The notes: generated by a model not told the origin, from the sequence alone. A stretch of DNA of 64,000 bases from Carallia brachiata (GCA_021464245.1 JADCRB010000086.1:186001-250000); one strand, 5' to 3'; shown: positions 13,910 to 27,165, counted from the first letter of the stretch. A program made the numbers and translations.

Positions 13910-14090
13910 GAATCTATGACTGCTGAAAAGCAAGGGCTCGACATGGCTATGAAATTGTACAAGGACCACGGGATCGAACCAGATCCAAAAGTTCCCCCCA
14001 CTGGCGACGATAGAATCGCTCCAATGCAAGGCCCCGGCCCCTTGCTACGGATCAGATAAAAATTAACACGGATGCAGCTCTAGGGCCGGA
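13910..14090 (+). pseudogene. Retroelement relic with possible RNase H-like start
   Basis: An uninterrupted stretch beginning near 13909 reads ESMTAEKQGLDMAMKLYKDH and continues to a stop near 14057. Directly after the stop, in the same frame, comes KINTDAALG, the usual start of the RNase H-like (RVT_3) domain in plant non-LTR retroelements. Nothing recognisable follows. The local base composition is clearly more GC-rich than its surroundings. I read it as a decayed retroelement fragment; the assignment rests on a very short motif. Confidence 0.3.
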
Positions 14091-16324
14091 CCAATAATAA
14101 AGTAAGGTCGCTTAGGACAAGAATTCCATCCTCTGTCCAATGTTGCCTCTGTCTAGAATATAAATTTAAATATTTTTCAAAAATTTAATATTTTTGTCAA
14201 CATATAATTTATAATTATTATTATTATTATGGTATTTTATCTTGTAAATAGTATTTTATTAACAATTTTAAAAGAATGTATTATATATACATGTAACATA
14301 ATATTTAACAAAGTATATATTAAAGTAGTTAACATAAATAATTGAAAAATTGCTATTCATTATGACTTTTTTCACTATCAAACAATTCATTAGCATATTT
14401 ATCAAAAAAAAAATATATGTTTATGATTTTTAATAATTTTAAAATTAATTTTATATGTGTCTTATATATATACTCATTAATTGAAAAAGTTTAACACATT
14501 TATTAAAAATATCTCATATGTGTATTACATGTGCCTAGCATATAAATTAGAAGTGTCCAACAAGTGAGTCTAACCTTTTTTTTAGTTTTTTGTCAAATAT
14601 ATTTTGAAGTGCCTAATAAGTATTTGAAGAGTATCGAACAAGTGTCGTATCTGACATTAACATAGATACACATTGTTCTAGATGTCTTCATGCTTCATAG
14701 GTGGTACGGAGAGGAGGTGAACATTTAATATCACAAATCAGAAATTATAAGTTGAAAATCTTCTTTTTTTAGCTTCAAGATGGTGATTCGTTTCCTAATA
14801 AATGATTTCAAATTTTGAGAAAAGAAAAAAAAAACAAAAAGGAATCAGACAGCAATCACTAAACATGATTTTGGTTCCCTGCATGAAAATAAATCAAAAA
14901 AAATAGAGCAATACTAAATAGACGCTAATATAATGTTGGTAGACTTGTTCATAGTGTCTAGGCTAATCTTGTATTGGGCTAAATATGAATTGATTTTTTA
15001 TTTTTTATTTTTATTTTATTTCTTTTGCTTAATTCCAAGCTGGCCAGAAGAATTAGCTGAGTAGTGATTATTAAATCCAACTCCTAGCCCATACAACACC
15101 ATAATATGGATTGGGATCGCTTGGGGTTGAGCGAATTTGGAATATGGTCGGTCCATTATGCAAATTAAAAACCGCACGGCACGTTCTTCCTTTTATATGG
15201 ATTATTACTAAGGTCCATCAAAACAGTCTACCACGCGGAATAGGGGTGTAACCAGGACTGCACAATCCTCTGAACTCAATTAATTTGATTTAATTTAGAT
15301 TAAAACGGCCAAAATCGTTCAGAATGGATTATATAAAGCTTGTAATGTAATAACTGCATTTGGTGATTGGTTGCTCTTTTAGGAGTTCAAATTGCTGTTT
15401 TGCTTGACTTAATGGTATTCTGCTTTTGTCATAAAAAACTTCTTACAAGATAAATTTCATTTTAAAAAAAAAATTGTGCTAAATTTGTGAAAAAGAAAAA
15501 AATTCGAGATGTATTTTGTATATGAATCTTTTCTCTTTGAAACTATAAATCAGACACTGAGTTACAAATAGTTAATATATTACTGATTAGAACTTAAATT
15601 TGTCAAGCAGTTTCACTGTTACCTATTTGATTCTCATTTGAAAATATGACTTACACATAGGTTATGGCGCAGTCTTGTATTTAAAGTCTAGCTCAGGTCT
15701 TTCTCCACTCGCAAATTCTTGTATTTGGGGACTAATCCTCAACAAATTAGATGATGAAGATGACTCCACAGTCCACACCTAAACCTATTTTGTCATTTCA
15801 AAATATGTAGTGATTATGAAGGACACCAAGAGTACTTTATGCAGTCACCTCCCATAACAGTGGATGGATTGTTGGAAATTCATTGGTTGATAATCTAATA
15901 AGATTTGATAACAACTGTACTAATAATTTTTCTATTTTCATTTCAATATCTGAGAAATGACAAGAGGACAAATAAGCCTTTCTAGTCTTAACATATAAAT
16001 CCAATTTGGCATATGTGCCTTCATTTTTTAAATTCTATGAAAGCTCCCATCGGTAAAAATATCCGGTGGGATGTGGATTTGCAATATAAGAATGAGCATT
16101 CACTTTGTCACTTACCACCAAAACAGCGATGTTGTTTCGGCATTATTAGGTGGGAACGTGGCTATTCAGCTGCTGAAACAGAAGGAGATCATTGAATGGA
16201 ATCCCCACAACGGAACACGGCGAAAAGGCAACGACTTGTGTATTATTGTTTAACTTCTCTTTTGATCTAGACTCGGTAGCCAACAATTTTGGGCGACTTT
16301 TCTAGAGAGCGATAATTCATTGTA

Positions 16325-16367
<43 letters not shown>

Positions 16368-16381
16368 ATATTATTATTAAT
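16325..16381. repeat. (AAT)n/(ATT)n palindromic microsatellite
   Basis: A run of AAT units switches directly to ATT units, so the whole block of about 55 bases is self-complementary and could extrude as a cruciform. It is non-coding. Confidence 0.85.
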
Positions 16382-18099
16382 CACTACTAGTACCCTTCCT
16401 CTTCTTCGAAACTTTTGTGTTGTGGTTGGCACCTTTGGAGCCTTTATATGTGATGTTTCCTACCATTTTGATTTACAAATAATATCTCTCTCCTTGCTTT
16501 TCCACGCGTATAGAAAAGAGAAAAAGGTCAATTTATTAGTTATAGTCCCACAGAAAAGTACTCTTAGACAGGATTTAGAGACAGGATTTGTTACCCTTTG
16601 GTGGTGCTGGCTACTGTTGGTCCATACTAAAACTTGAAACTTAGCGAGAAAAATAATTCCTGAGTTCTAGTATCAACTAGATCGAACTATAATTCTTAAT
16701 ACTATCATGTCACGGCATGAATAGCTTATACCAATTCGTCATACATGCATGAACCCAATTCAAATAAAGTCTGGACAAGAAAGCTGTGATGGAACAAGTA
16801 TGGAAATAAAAAACATAAAGAATGAAAATAATCTTTTCTGGGATAAGATAAAATAATCTTTTCTCATCTTATTGGTCGACCTGTCTAGCCACCCTAACAT
16901 AGTCAATGGCGCTTTAAAATTTAATGATGACATATGTTGGTAGAAAAACCCAAAATATACAACATTTTTAACTCCTGTAATATTCATCTCGGGTTCAGCA
17001 TCCAAATTCTCCGGAATCGGATATAAAATGATGGAAAATAAAATTAAGAACTATTTAATTATGCCTTATCAAACCAAAAAAAAAAAAGCGAAACCCATTA
17101 TTTTACTATCAGCATTCAATTGATATTTCTAGGTTTCACTCGATCTTTTTTTTGCCCCCTTTTTGCAAAAACATTCAAGCATTGTACGTTTTAGTTGCAA
17201 ACCTTACAAGCACATATATTGACTTTATTCCATATTAACAAGTTTAGAGAACATGAGTCTCTTGTTCCTTTTCTTTTTGTTTTTTGTTTTTTTAATGAAA
17301 AATGCAACCCTGATTTACCATTTTTAGAAATTTAAACATTGTTGCCTACTTCTCATTGCTTTGAAGTTTGAACTAATAACGCGGCCACGTGGGTAGTCGG
17401 AACAGTTGCCACCCGAACCACACGTGGCTTCGACAAAATTGGTTAGTATGTTGTTCTTGTCCGCGAACAGATTTCGCTTATTGATGATGTTAAGCATCCC
17501 AAATTCAAGGAGGAGGACAAAATTTGTCCCGATTGTTAAGAATTGTAGAGATATTTATCATATAAATACGTGGGGCAAAAACAAAATTTAAAATTTTAAT
17601 TTTTAAGAGTAAATTGATTGCTTGTTAAATATAGTTATATTTTTGAAATATAATTGTTATCGATATAATCTTCAATTCTTCATCTCTTTTCAATTTATCG
17701 ATGAATTGTCACAAACTACTACTGTACAAGTATCTGACTTCTAACAGTGATCCACCCAAACAACGAGGAAGACCCAAATATGCTAAGCATGCAGTGGCTG
17801 ACCTTATAATGGGATATTTGTAGGGATTGAGACTCTTGAACCTTATTTAGGTGATACCAAGTAGTTGGGGATGAGGAATAATGGCGGAAGAATATGAGTT
17901 CGAACAATAAATCTTTTAGTTAGAGGTCACTACTTTCAACTATTTCAGTTATTACTGAGCCATCAATTTAAATATTTTTAAATATTATATATTTGACTTC
18001 AAAAATTTTTCAATTAACTCAATTTTATATTTTCTCAATTGTTCTTATGTGTGTAATCTATTAAGATCCTAACATATTATTAATGAATATGAATTTTAA

Positions 18100-18960
18100 T
18101 CCCAAAGGATTAAATAAATTAAATTCTTTTAATCTATATTAATCTTATAATTAATTAATTCATATTAATAGGTGAAAATTGACATCTAACCATGTATCAT
18201 TAATATCCAAATATTAGGACTAACGAGTGATTTGACAAATCTTTTCAATGAACGGTCTCTTAATGTAATTCAATCCTTTCGTCATACTAATATTTTATAT
18301 TATATGAAATTAGTGTCTACTTTATATTATCTGATTATATTAGTTTCCAAACATTCATATGATCATTGATTGTACAAATGAGACAATAACTCTAAATGGA
18401 TCATCATTCCACCTTCTGCAAGAATTTTTGAATCAATATTCATTGGGAACAAATGAAACATTCTCTTATGATTACTTCAAAATAACGAATCCTTTATCGA
18501 TCACTCAACTATTTTCGTATAGTTCATGATATATTCAACATTCATCCTCTCAAGTGATTCTTAATTAGGGCAATTTGAGATGAGATTAATGCATACCAAT
18601 TCTTATATGAAATACCGTAGTGATTTCAAGTCTAAAGCTTACTTATGCGAAGATCACATGAGAAAGTACTCAGATGCACAAATAATATTTCATTTAAAGA
18701 TTCTCCAATGAACATATTCATCTAACAAATACTAACATATTTATCAAAGTATCTTCAGACTATAGTCCATATGATTGAATGCTTTCTTTATAAGAAAGAA
18801 ACATAGCCCATGTCATTCTCACAACTCTATCAACGTCCCCTATGAACAATACATCGATTAGAAATATTTAGGAGTAAAATTTTGATACAATAGATATCTC
18901 ATAATTATAATCTCATCAGAATTATCTTTATAAAATATATTTATTTCATAGAATTTATTT
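18100..18960. mobile_element. Possible LTR-retrotransposon non-coding remnant
   Basis: About 850 bases of moderately AT-rich, non-coding sequence whose phrasing (ACTATAGTCCATATGATTGA near 18759, with a chain of stop-laden short frames) resembles plant copia-type LTR sequence. I found neither paired LTRs nor a primer-binding site, so this could equally be ordinary intergenic DNA. Confidence 0.25.
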
Positions 18961-19129
18961 TTAAAGTTTATTTTTTTTTAGTCTTATATTTAAAGTTTAT
19001 GAATAACCATATTGTATATATAAATAATATTAAAAACAAAAATATCTTTAATTAATTGATAATATACATAAATTTGTATTCACAGCAGTAATCAACACAT
19101 TGTCTTAAACACAAACCCACTACTTTCAC

Positions 19130-19470
19130 AAGCCATATTTCTTCAATTCTTTGTAACCATTAGCCAAGGTTCCACTAAAATCAATCCGCACATGGTTTTT
19201 CCATACCATAGGCGTGAAACCACAGACACAGAGTGCCAAGCCAACATCATCCCTAATCACCCCCATTTGGCGATGAGCACGTGCAACACATTCGTTATAG
19301 AAAAGGATGATCCCCTAAACTGCCCGCAGAGGGATAATGCCCTCGGAGAAATCCAGCCACGATAAGATATGGATCCAAGAAGTGGCATTTGTTGTACAAA
19401 CAAAATCCAAAGCAACTCTCGAGGGATGGCCCATCCATCTCTTCTCTTACCATTGGCGATAATGAATTGA
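19130..19470 (-). pseudogene. Unidentified protein-coding fragment with in-frame stop
   Basis: On the minus strand one frame reads RWMGHPSRVALDFVCTTNAT, then SWIHILSWLDFSEGIIPLRA, one TAG stop near 19320, then NECVARAHRQMGVIRDDVGL and finally GTLANGYKELKKYGL before a natural stop near 19130. The sustained codon-like composition on both sides of a single stop suggests the C-terminal part of a real gene or TE protein that has decayed. I do not recognise the family and assign no function. A protein search with the two halves would settle it. Confidence 0.4.
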
Positions 19471-20569
19471 AAGTTGTAAGATTGAAAGAGAAAAGTTGTC
19501 ACCCACTAGCTCTCCTGTAGACATAAACCAATAATATGGACCTCTAAATCTTAATGTTATTTAATGTATCCAATTACCAGCCTTGAAAAACCTTTAGCCG
19601 CAGTACAGCAACAAACTCGGATCGAACCCATCAACCTTTTCAAACTTCCATTAAGTATCTACTTGATGTTTTATATTACTCCAGATTCTATCAAAAGGTC
19701 TACCAGATATTAGAAGCTAATTTTACGGGATTTAGATGTTTGTTGTGGATTGCAATCCCGTTACTGCATGCCAAAAGATTACGGCTTGAAAACAAACAAA
19801 AACGAAGGATCTTTAGGGGACCATTTATAGATTTATAGTACTGTATCGTCCAAAATATATTATAACCTGAAAGTTTTTTTTTCTTTTTCCCGTAAAATTG
19901 TGTTCAAGTAGACAATCAATTCAGTTTGGGTCATATCTCCTCTCAATAAATGTCATGTGTCCCAATAGTGGGTGTTTATCGTAATATTAATCCATAATGA
20001 TTATCCAAATGCTAAAGGTTGTCAAGTGTACGAAATATTCAACAGAACCCAAGTAAACAAATAAATAAAATAAGTAGAGGGAAATCATAGGTAGGAATAA
20101 AGTGGTAATAAAGTGATATAAGTTGTTATATGATTAAATTTTTTTAAAAAATAAAATAATTTATCAAATATCGTTAGATAAATTGTATAATTATTTTATT
20201 TTACTTAAAATTAAACTATATAATAAAGCTCATAACTAAATAATATATGAAAGCATATACTTATTATTGGAAGGTATCACCGCAACAAATAAAGACATAA
20301 TACTTGATATATTAAAAAGCAATCTAATCATTATTAGCTGCTGCTAATGTAATTTCATTTCACACCTTACCTATTCCGCTATAAAATTGCTGCAGTTGTG
20401 CTGTGAAACCACCAGTAAATCAAGCACTTTCAGGTAGCATAACAACCAATGGCAAAGCAAAGGAAACAGATTGGCCCATTATGTTTAGCGGACTTTTAAT
20501 TATCTTTTAATTCCTTAAAAATAAATCAACTTTTTTACCGTTTCAAATATATCACCAAACTTATATATC

Positions 20570-21672
20570 TTCAGATTAATTCTCTAAAAATACACGAACC
20601 ATTAATTTTGTTTTGATCCTATCATGAAGTATTTATTGTTTTATATATCACAAATTATTTGTTTGGTTCTAAACCTATCGCGTTATCATGACATGATAAT
20701 ATGACAATCCAAACAAGACACCCATTGTCACGTAGACAAATCACTTATAAAAAAAATATTTTTAAGATGAAATTAAAAAATAAAAAAGAAAACAAAATTT
20801 TAGGCCAAAAACAACGCTCTTTGATGTCCCCAGCGCCTCCATCGTTTCTTTCATCTCTATCGTCTCCTTCTCCAAACTTTACCTTCTCGGAAACCTTTGA
20901 CGAAATCACGAGCTTTCTTCTCCAGTTGTCTTCTTCTTCTTCTTCTTCTGAATGGGACCGGATTTTCCTAATTTGGTGGCCATGGTGCAATCAGATATCT
21001 GAGAGCGATAAATAGAAAGCGTCCATGTTGAAGTCCAAGTCGAACCAGTTGTTGATTTTTATTTTAAAAAGCCAACCATCCCTCCAAACAAACACACACA
21101 ACAAAAAAAAAGATTTACTCTGTTTTAATAATCAATCACTACCACGCTTTAAATTTTTTGGTACTTACTCCCTTTTTCTCCGAAGCTTTGGGAAATAACA
21201 ATAACAAATTGAAGGAATTCGAAAATGTTCGAAGACCACCAGAGAGTCGCCGGTAATGGCTGCGATAACGGATTGAGAATGCTAGAGAAGAGAAGGATCG
21301 AATATTTGGGTTCCATTTTCCCTTTGAAGCTCACTTTAGGGTTGGAAACATTAGAGATAGGATTGGCCAATGCTTAATCGGTGTGGCTGTTTTTTTTGGG
21401 GGGGGAGGCAAACTTCTTTCTTGTTTTTCATCATAATTTTTTTTTAATTTCATCCAAAAAAACTTTTTTTTTTACATGTGACATATTTATGTGACAGTGT
21501 GCTACGTTGGATTGTCACGTCAGCATACTAACGAAATTTATTGTCATGTTATGACAGCACAATAAATTTAGAATCAAGCGAATGGTAGATGATATATTAA
21601 AAAAAAAAGTAGAAAATATATAATAAAATCAAAACTAAACGAAAAGTTTATGTATTTTTAGGGATTAACCGT
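20570..21672. mobile_element. Long-TIR foldback element with gene-like interior (Pack-MULE-like)
   Basis: The left arm from about 20570 (ATTAATTCTCTAAAAATACA...) recurs in inverted, imperfect form at the right end, which finishes ...ATGTATTTTTAGGGATTAAC near 21672. The arms are roughly 150-170 bases and share islands such as TGACAATCCAA. The interior (20810-21010 and 21140-21360) is richer in GC and has Ser-rich and Glu-rich codon-like stretches unlike the flanks. This is the layout of a Mutator-like element that has captured host sequence. There is no transposase. The target duplication is not clear. Confidence 0.5.
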
Positions 21673-22859
21673 TTATCTTGTGATGGCAACTTTTTTTCTT
21701 TTTTTTGATAAAATGCAAAGGAGAGCAACAAGCCTTGTGCACTGAGGATGTTGGCTAAATTTGGATTGGGAAGCCAAATTAAAAATTCATTAGCACAAAT
21801 GTACAGAAAGAGACTACCAAACAAATGGGTTCGATAATTTCTGCTAGCAAAATTGAGTTTTGTCAATAACCATGGAATTGGGTTGAGTCTGACTCAAGAA
21901 TCTTTGGAATGTCTATCACTTTTATGTATTGGAGCGGAAAATCAAATAAAAGAATAAAAAATCTATCATAACGACAAGTGTAAAAGAGCCCAATAAAGTC
22001 ATGAGCTTCAAAATGAAAAGCATATTTTTAATGCCAACTTTGTGGTGCGAAGTTTCGCCAGGTTCCTCTTGAGCTGCCGCTGGGCCATAGTAACGCTTTG
22101 AGATATACGATTAAAGAATGCAACTAGCACAAACAGATAGTGGAAAGTCCCACTTTGATTAGAAAGCCCATTAAACTACGGAAGGGTCAGTGGAGGATCC
22201 AAATGACTAGGAAACCTGCATAAAAGCAAACCCGCAGAATATGCTCAACAATAATTTCTTTACTGCAATTAGGAAGTATTAGTACAGATGATAAGAATTT
22301 ATTAAGCATTTAATTAGATATTTTAGTTTGAATTATGAGAATGCAGCTGCGTTAAATATATATTAGAAGACTTTTGTCGTCTTTCTGAATTTTACTGGAG
22401 TCGATCTAGATTAATCAGTTAATAGATTAGATACTGGACAGTTTCAAAAAAAAAATAAATAAAAAATAATAATTTCTTTACTGTAATAAAACCATATATT
22501 ATAGGAAAAATGTATATATTCCTATAAGTGTATGTGATGCAACAGTCAATATAATTTGTGCAATTGCAACTATTAAATGTGGAACAAGGAAAATAATATT
22601 TTTTTCTTCTTTTTTATTGCATATGTTATAAATATAATTATTGAAAATTTTTAATTTATTACATTACAGATATTTTTTGAAATGATTTTTTTGAATTCAT
22701 GCATTGGAACCTTACATTATATGGAAGCACAACCATTAAATCATCCCATTACCCTTTCCTATATAAACCCGAGTGCGGCCATTGCCAAGAAATTCTCACT
22801 CCAAGCATAAGACTCCATATCTAAATACTCTTCCAACATCATACCTCACACACTCCAAC

Positions 22860-23539
22860 ATGCCCACTTCTACTTCAACTTCGAAAATTTTCCAAGATTT
22901 CTTGGCGACTTTTACTCAAGAAGACTGCTGCTGCACACCCCATCTGATCAAACACCAAGTGCAGCAGCAGCAGCAGCACCGCCAGCTCCTGGAAATAGTC
23001 ACGATCCATCACAACCATACACTGGAGATAACACCTTTGATGCAAATGTTGTTATGGTCCTCTCGGTCCTTTTGTGTGCACTGATTTGCTCGCTTGGTTT
23101 AAATTCCATCATTAGGTGTGCATTAAGATGCTCTAGATTTGTAGGCTCCGAGTCTGCTGGCAACCATTCAGTTCGATTAGCCAACACGGGAATTAAGCGA
23201 AAAGCATTGAAAACTTTACCAATAGTAACTTTCTCAACCGACTTGAAGCTACCTGGCCTGGACACAGAGTGCGTTATCTGTCTATCAGAGTTCACAACTG
23301 GTGAGCGCGTGCGGCTTTTGCCCAAGTGTAACCATGGGTTCCATGTTCGATGCATTGACAAGTGGCTTAGCTCGCATTCGTCCTGCCCCACATGCAGGCA
23401 CTGCCTGATTGAGACGTTCCAAAAGATTGCTGGCTGTAGCCAGGCTAGCTCATCCCAACATCCTCCTCCACCAGTGCAGGAAAGCATTGTCAACATAGCA
23501 CCACTAGAACCTGAAAGATTCGTGTGTAATTATAGGTAA
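22860..23539 (+). CDS. ATL78-like RING-H2 E3 ubiquitin ligase, frameshift near N-terminus
   Basis: A membrane-anchored E3 ligase of the Arabidopsis Toxicos en Levadura family, which recruits E2 enzymes to ubiquitinate substrates. The expected start is the ATG at 22860 (MPTSTSTSKIFQDFLATF). The frame is then lost at a T4 run, 22910-22913; one more T would join it to SRRLLLHTPSDQTPS and the hydrophobic segment MVLSVLLCALICSLGL. As written, the only intact frame starts at 23054, directly at the membrane segment, and gives 161 residues. In those coordinates the RING-H2 ligands are C73, C76, C92, H94, H97, C100, C111 and C114. The ATL GLD motif (residues 68-70) precedes them. The gene is single-exon, as usual for ATLs. 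The restored length of about 227 is normal for the ATL78 group. The break is probably a base-calling error. Confidence 0.88.
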
Positions 23540-25420
23540 ATTGGCCGCTTCCTTTTTTTTTTTTTTTTTCCTATCTTTTCTCTATAACTGTATTTATGTC
23601 CGCTTAAACGGGGCCCTGAAGCCTGAATGATGGCAGTCAAAGGATGTCTTCATCGCAGGTTACAGCATTGACAACGTATGTAGACTGTAAATTCGCACAA
23701 AGCTTCAAATTTTCGCTTATTTCATGATTTTCCAGCTAAAGGTCGTGAAACTTGCGCTCAAAACCTGCAATAAGTACCAAAAAGTTGAACTCAAGGGAAC
23801 TAGAAACAGGTAGGATTCTTCAAAAGTCCAGTTAAGACAATAAAGCAAAAGACAATTTGAGCGAATTAAAATGGATGAAATAGGAAGGCGAGTAAGAAAA
23901 TCAACAAAATTGAACTAGTATTGAGGTTAGAGCAATAATCCAATCAGCTAAGTCCATTAATGATAATTACTCATTGAAAAATAAAAAATTAATTAAGTGT
24001 TAGTGCTATCCGCACCAACTTCACATATCATGGTTTATCACAAGGGACATTGAGATGAATAATAATTTTTACAAAGGAAAAAGAAGTATTAATTTAATGC
24101 TTGGGTTATGGTCAGAATACAAAGAATATATAAAAAAATTATCTATCATTGTGTAACCAGAAAGGCAGAATATTTCCTCCCCCCAGTGTGGTAATCAAGG
24201 CACAACCAGAAAGTTTCTGAATTAGTGCTAATTTTCATTCGATCCCTATGACTACTGCTACAATAAGGAAAGTGGGCTCATTCAATGCCATGGAAAAAAA
24301 AGACGGAAAGATAAAGCCATCCCACGTGAGCAAACATGTTCATTCAATCAAATGAAGGAATATTAAATCAATGGATGCTGAGAGTGAACGCACTTATGTA
24401 ATTCCAAGTCAAAATCAATTTTGCTAAAGGTTGATCTTATACTGTACCACTCATCTGAAAGCATCTTGTGTACACTACTCCAGCCACCGAAACTTGATTT
24501 GCAAAGGCGTACTGTGATTTGCCTCGCATAGTAAGATGTGGGTCATCAATGGGGCCCTGTGTGTAGCATTGTAATAAGTGATAGGTATAGACAGGGGTGG
24601 GTGGAAAGAGACGGGCTGAACAATAAGGCTGAACAAAAAGATTTATGATTGATCCGGAGTGATCCGAGAGGGATACGAACTTGACCACCAAGAAAGTCGC
24701 GGAATTGGACTGAAATTTGTGATTATGCAAGATAAGATATGGCTAAGAGTGTTGGGATGGACCGATATTAACACTCTCATGTCTAAGTCAACAATGAAGA
24801 GGATGACGATGAATTAAGATATCTAGAGAAAATATAAGGTAATTACTTTAAAAATAATGTTCTTTTAAGATATTTATAAGTGGAGAGTTCTTATTAGCTT
24901 ATGAAGGGTTGCACTTTAAAGGTGATATGTCTTACTTGATGTGTGGACTTCGAGATCCCCAAGTAGGACTCAAAGTATTCCTGAAGATGTTCCTCCAATA
25001 AAATACGTCTTGGCTTTATAGACTTGAATTTGAGCCTAGTCCTTGTCAATTATCATCAGCTACAAGGTCATACTCACACTATCAAAACTCTATTGTCACT
25101 ATGGAGGATTGGAAATCTATATTTTGTTCCACTCTACGTGATAACCATATAAATTCCTTATGACCTGTTGGCATTAAAATCATGCCATACTTGAGAAGAA
25201 AAAACAGAAAACACAAGTTTTTCTAAAGCATGTGGCAGAAATAACAGTAGAAGTTGTAGTCGCAGCACCAATGATTACAGCGACGATGACATAGCACCTC
25301 TGTCATTGCTAGTTGCAGTTTCAGTTTATGAGGACCGCTGGCTAATATATATCAAGCAGCAAACAAAGTAGAAGTTTTCAGATTTTCAACATTTTAACCT
25401 AAAAGTTATGAAGAAGTTTC
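23540..25420. other. ATL 3' flank and intergenic region
   Basis: A poly-T tract at 23552-23569 and the ATL 3' UTR come first, followed by featureless intergenic sequence. From about 24730 the sequence may belong to the retroelement whose RT fragment follows, but no LTR pair was found. Confidence 0.45.
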
Positions 25421-25429
25421 CAATTATGA

Positions 25430-25965
25430 AAATGGGAGGCAAGCCATGAAAGAAGAAATTAGAATGATAGTGAAAAATGAAACTTGGGAGTTGGTTCTAA
25501 GAGAATAATAATAAAAAAAAGAGGTTATTGGAATTAAATGGGTCTACAAAACAAAGCTTAATTCCGAAGGTTCCATCGATAGACACAACGCCAGGCTAGT
25601 AGCAAAGGTTGTGCATAACAAGCAGACATTGATTTTTCTGAGACATTTGCTCTTGTTGCGAGGCTTGACACAGTTACTCTTATTATCCTTAGAGACTCAG
25701 AAAGGAGATGTTAAGTTAGCATTCTTAAATAGATACTTGGAGGAAGAAGTTCATGTGGAGCAGCCTGAAGGCTTCAAGGTGAGAGGCAAAGAGAATTGGG
25801 TCTATGGACTCAAACAAGCCTTGTATGGTCTGAAACAAGCCCCACAAGCTTGGAACAGTAAGATTTACACCTGCTTTATTGATCAAACATTCAAGATGAG
25901 TCCTAATGTGCTAATCTTTTATGCCAGGAAAAAAGATGATCAAGTCTCCGCGTGGTTTTTGTGAT
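25430..25965 (+). pseudogene. Ty1/copia retrotransposon reverse transcriptase relic
   Basis: Fragments of the RVT_2 domain of copia pol lie in order but in different frames: AMKEEIRMIVKNETWELV, IGIKWVYKTKLNSEG, NARLVAK, then (shifted) FSETFALVARLDTVTL. A longer open stretch follows (QKGDVKLAFLNRYLEEEVHV, then VYGLKQALYGLKQAPQAW). The order and spacing match the RT palm and fingers of plant copia elements. Several frameshifts and the absence of gag, integrase and RNase H around it show an old, truncated copy. Confidence 0.85.
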
Positions 25966-26984
25966 ATTATTTTTGCTTATTTTCTTTTCGTTGATTTACC
26001 TAGCGATAAATTAATCTTTGATCAAAATTTATAACCTGTATACTTGTATTGTCGTGAAATGGAATCAATAGACTTCATTAATTCCACTGAAGTTCCAAGC
26101 AATCAAGATTATGCTTCTGGTAGCATTGCAAAAAAAAAAAACAAACAAAACAAAACAAAAAACAAAAAAAAAATGAAGTATTGAAAAGTTTGGGAGCACT
26201 TTGGTATCCTTGATGGTGCAGGTTTTGATGACAGAAGAAAAGAAGCTAAGTGTAAACATTATTCTAGTCTTTGTCTTTCTACATCAAGATTGGTATTTTC
26301 AATCTAATGCCTCACTTAGACACCATTTGTCCTGCATTTCAGGATAAATTCATATAATGCAGAAGGAAATCCCAAGTAGAGTTACAAAAAATTGATCAAG
26401 AGGTATACTATGCTGAGAATTAAATGCTAAAGTCACAATTTAACATATTTATACTTTTTTTTAAACAACAAAAAAAAAACCTCAAGAATATGATGGTCAT
26501 CGAATCCTTGAGCCGATGTTGATCTTTTGACCATTTGCATCCTTATTCAACTTCTCTCGTAGAGAAAACCCACTACTAAAATACTATTGAAATTGGAATA
26601 GATGTCTCAAACTCAACTACAGTATTAATAAATTTTAAACTCAGATGCTATATTCACACTAAGTATCCCCTAGCTATGGAAGGAATGCAAGTGCAAAAGT
26701 TCACACTCGAGTTACAAAATGGTTATACTTTCTCATGCGTAGAACATACTGATAACAGAGCAATTCATGACAAAACCTTAGTTTTGAGCTAGAGGAGAGA
26801 GGTAAAGCTTAGATATTTCCGATTTCGGTTATAGAGTGTTTCCTCCGAGGCTCCGATGTATGGGCGCTACGTAGGTGGAGGAGGGAAAAGAGACAAAAAT
26901 CCTAAGATGCACAACTCTAACGCTAAGATCTCGTAAAGCAAGCGAAGTGTTAATTACAAAAATAAGTACAGTTATATGTTTCAC

Positions 26985-27165
26985 GAGTTTTGTGTCGAAA
27001 TTTTGTTCTAGACAAAATCGTAACTATTATTTTTAAAATTGTGTCTGATATTTTTAAAATGTAAAAATAACAATTGTTTCAAAAATATTAGTTATAATTT
27101 CAAAAATAATAATCACAGTTTCACTCGATACAATATTTGGCACAAAAATTATCGGGACACTAACA
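26985..27165. mobile_element. Foldback MITE, about 180 bp
   Basis: The left half (TTTTGTGTCGAAATTTTGTT ... AACTATTATTTTTAAAATTG) is mirrored by the right half (CAAAAATATTAGTTATAATTTC ... GATACAATATTTGGCACAAAA) as an imperfect inverted repeat. It is non-coding, and the centre is near 27062. The superfamily is undetermined. Confidence 0.5.

Larger units (their letters stand above)
12924..22740. other. Gene-poor intergenic region with TE relics
   Basis: About 9.8 kb between the hAT element and the ATL gene with no intact gene. The smaller supportable features inside (MITE near 13.7 kb, RNase H-like relic near 13.9 kb, ATT/AAT palindrome, LTR-like block near 18-19 kb, pseudogene fragment near 19.1-19.5 kb, foldback element near 20.6-21.7 kb) are listed separately. 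A (CT)n run lies near 13062-13085 and a poly-T near 13239-13256. At about 17749-17823 an open stretch reads PPKQRGRPKYAKHAVADLIM before a stop, too short to assign. Confidence 0.5.

Noticed and set aside
17749..17823. Possible AT-hook peptide PPKQRGRPKYAKHA
   Set aside because: One short GRP motif in a frame of about 25 residues, with no gene context around it.
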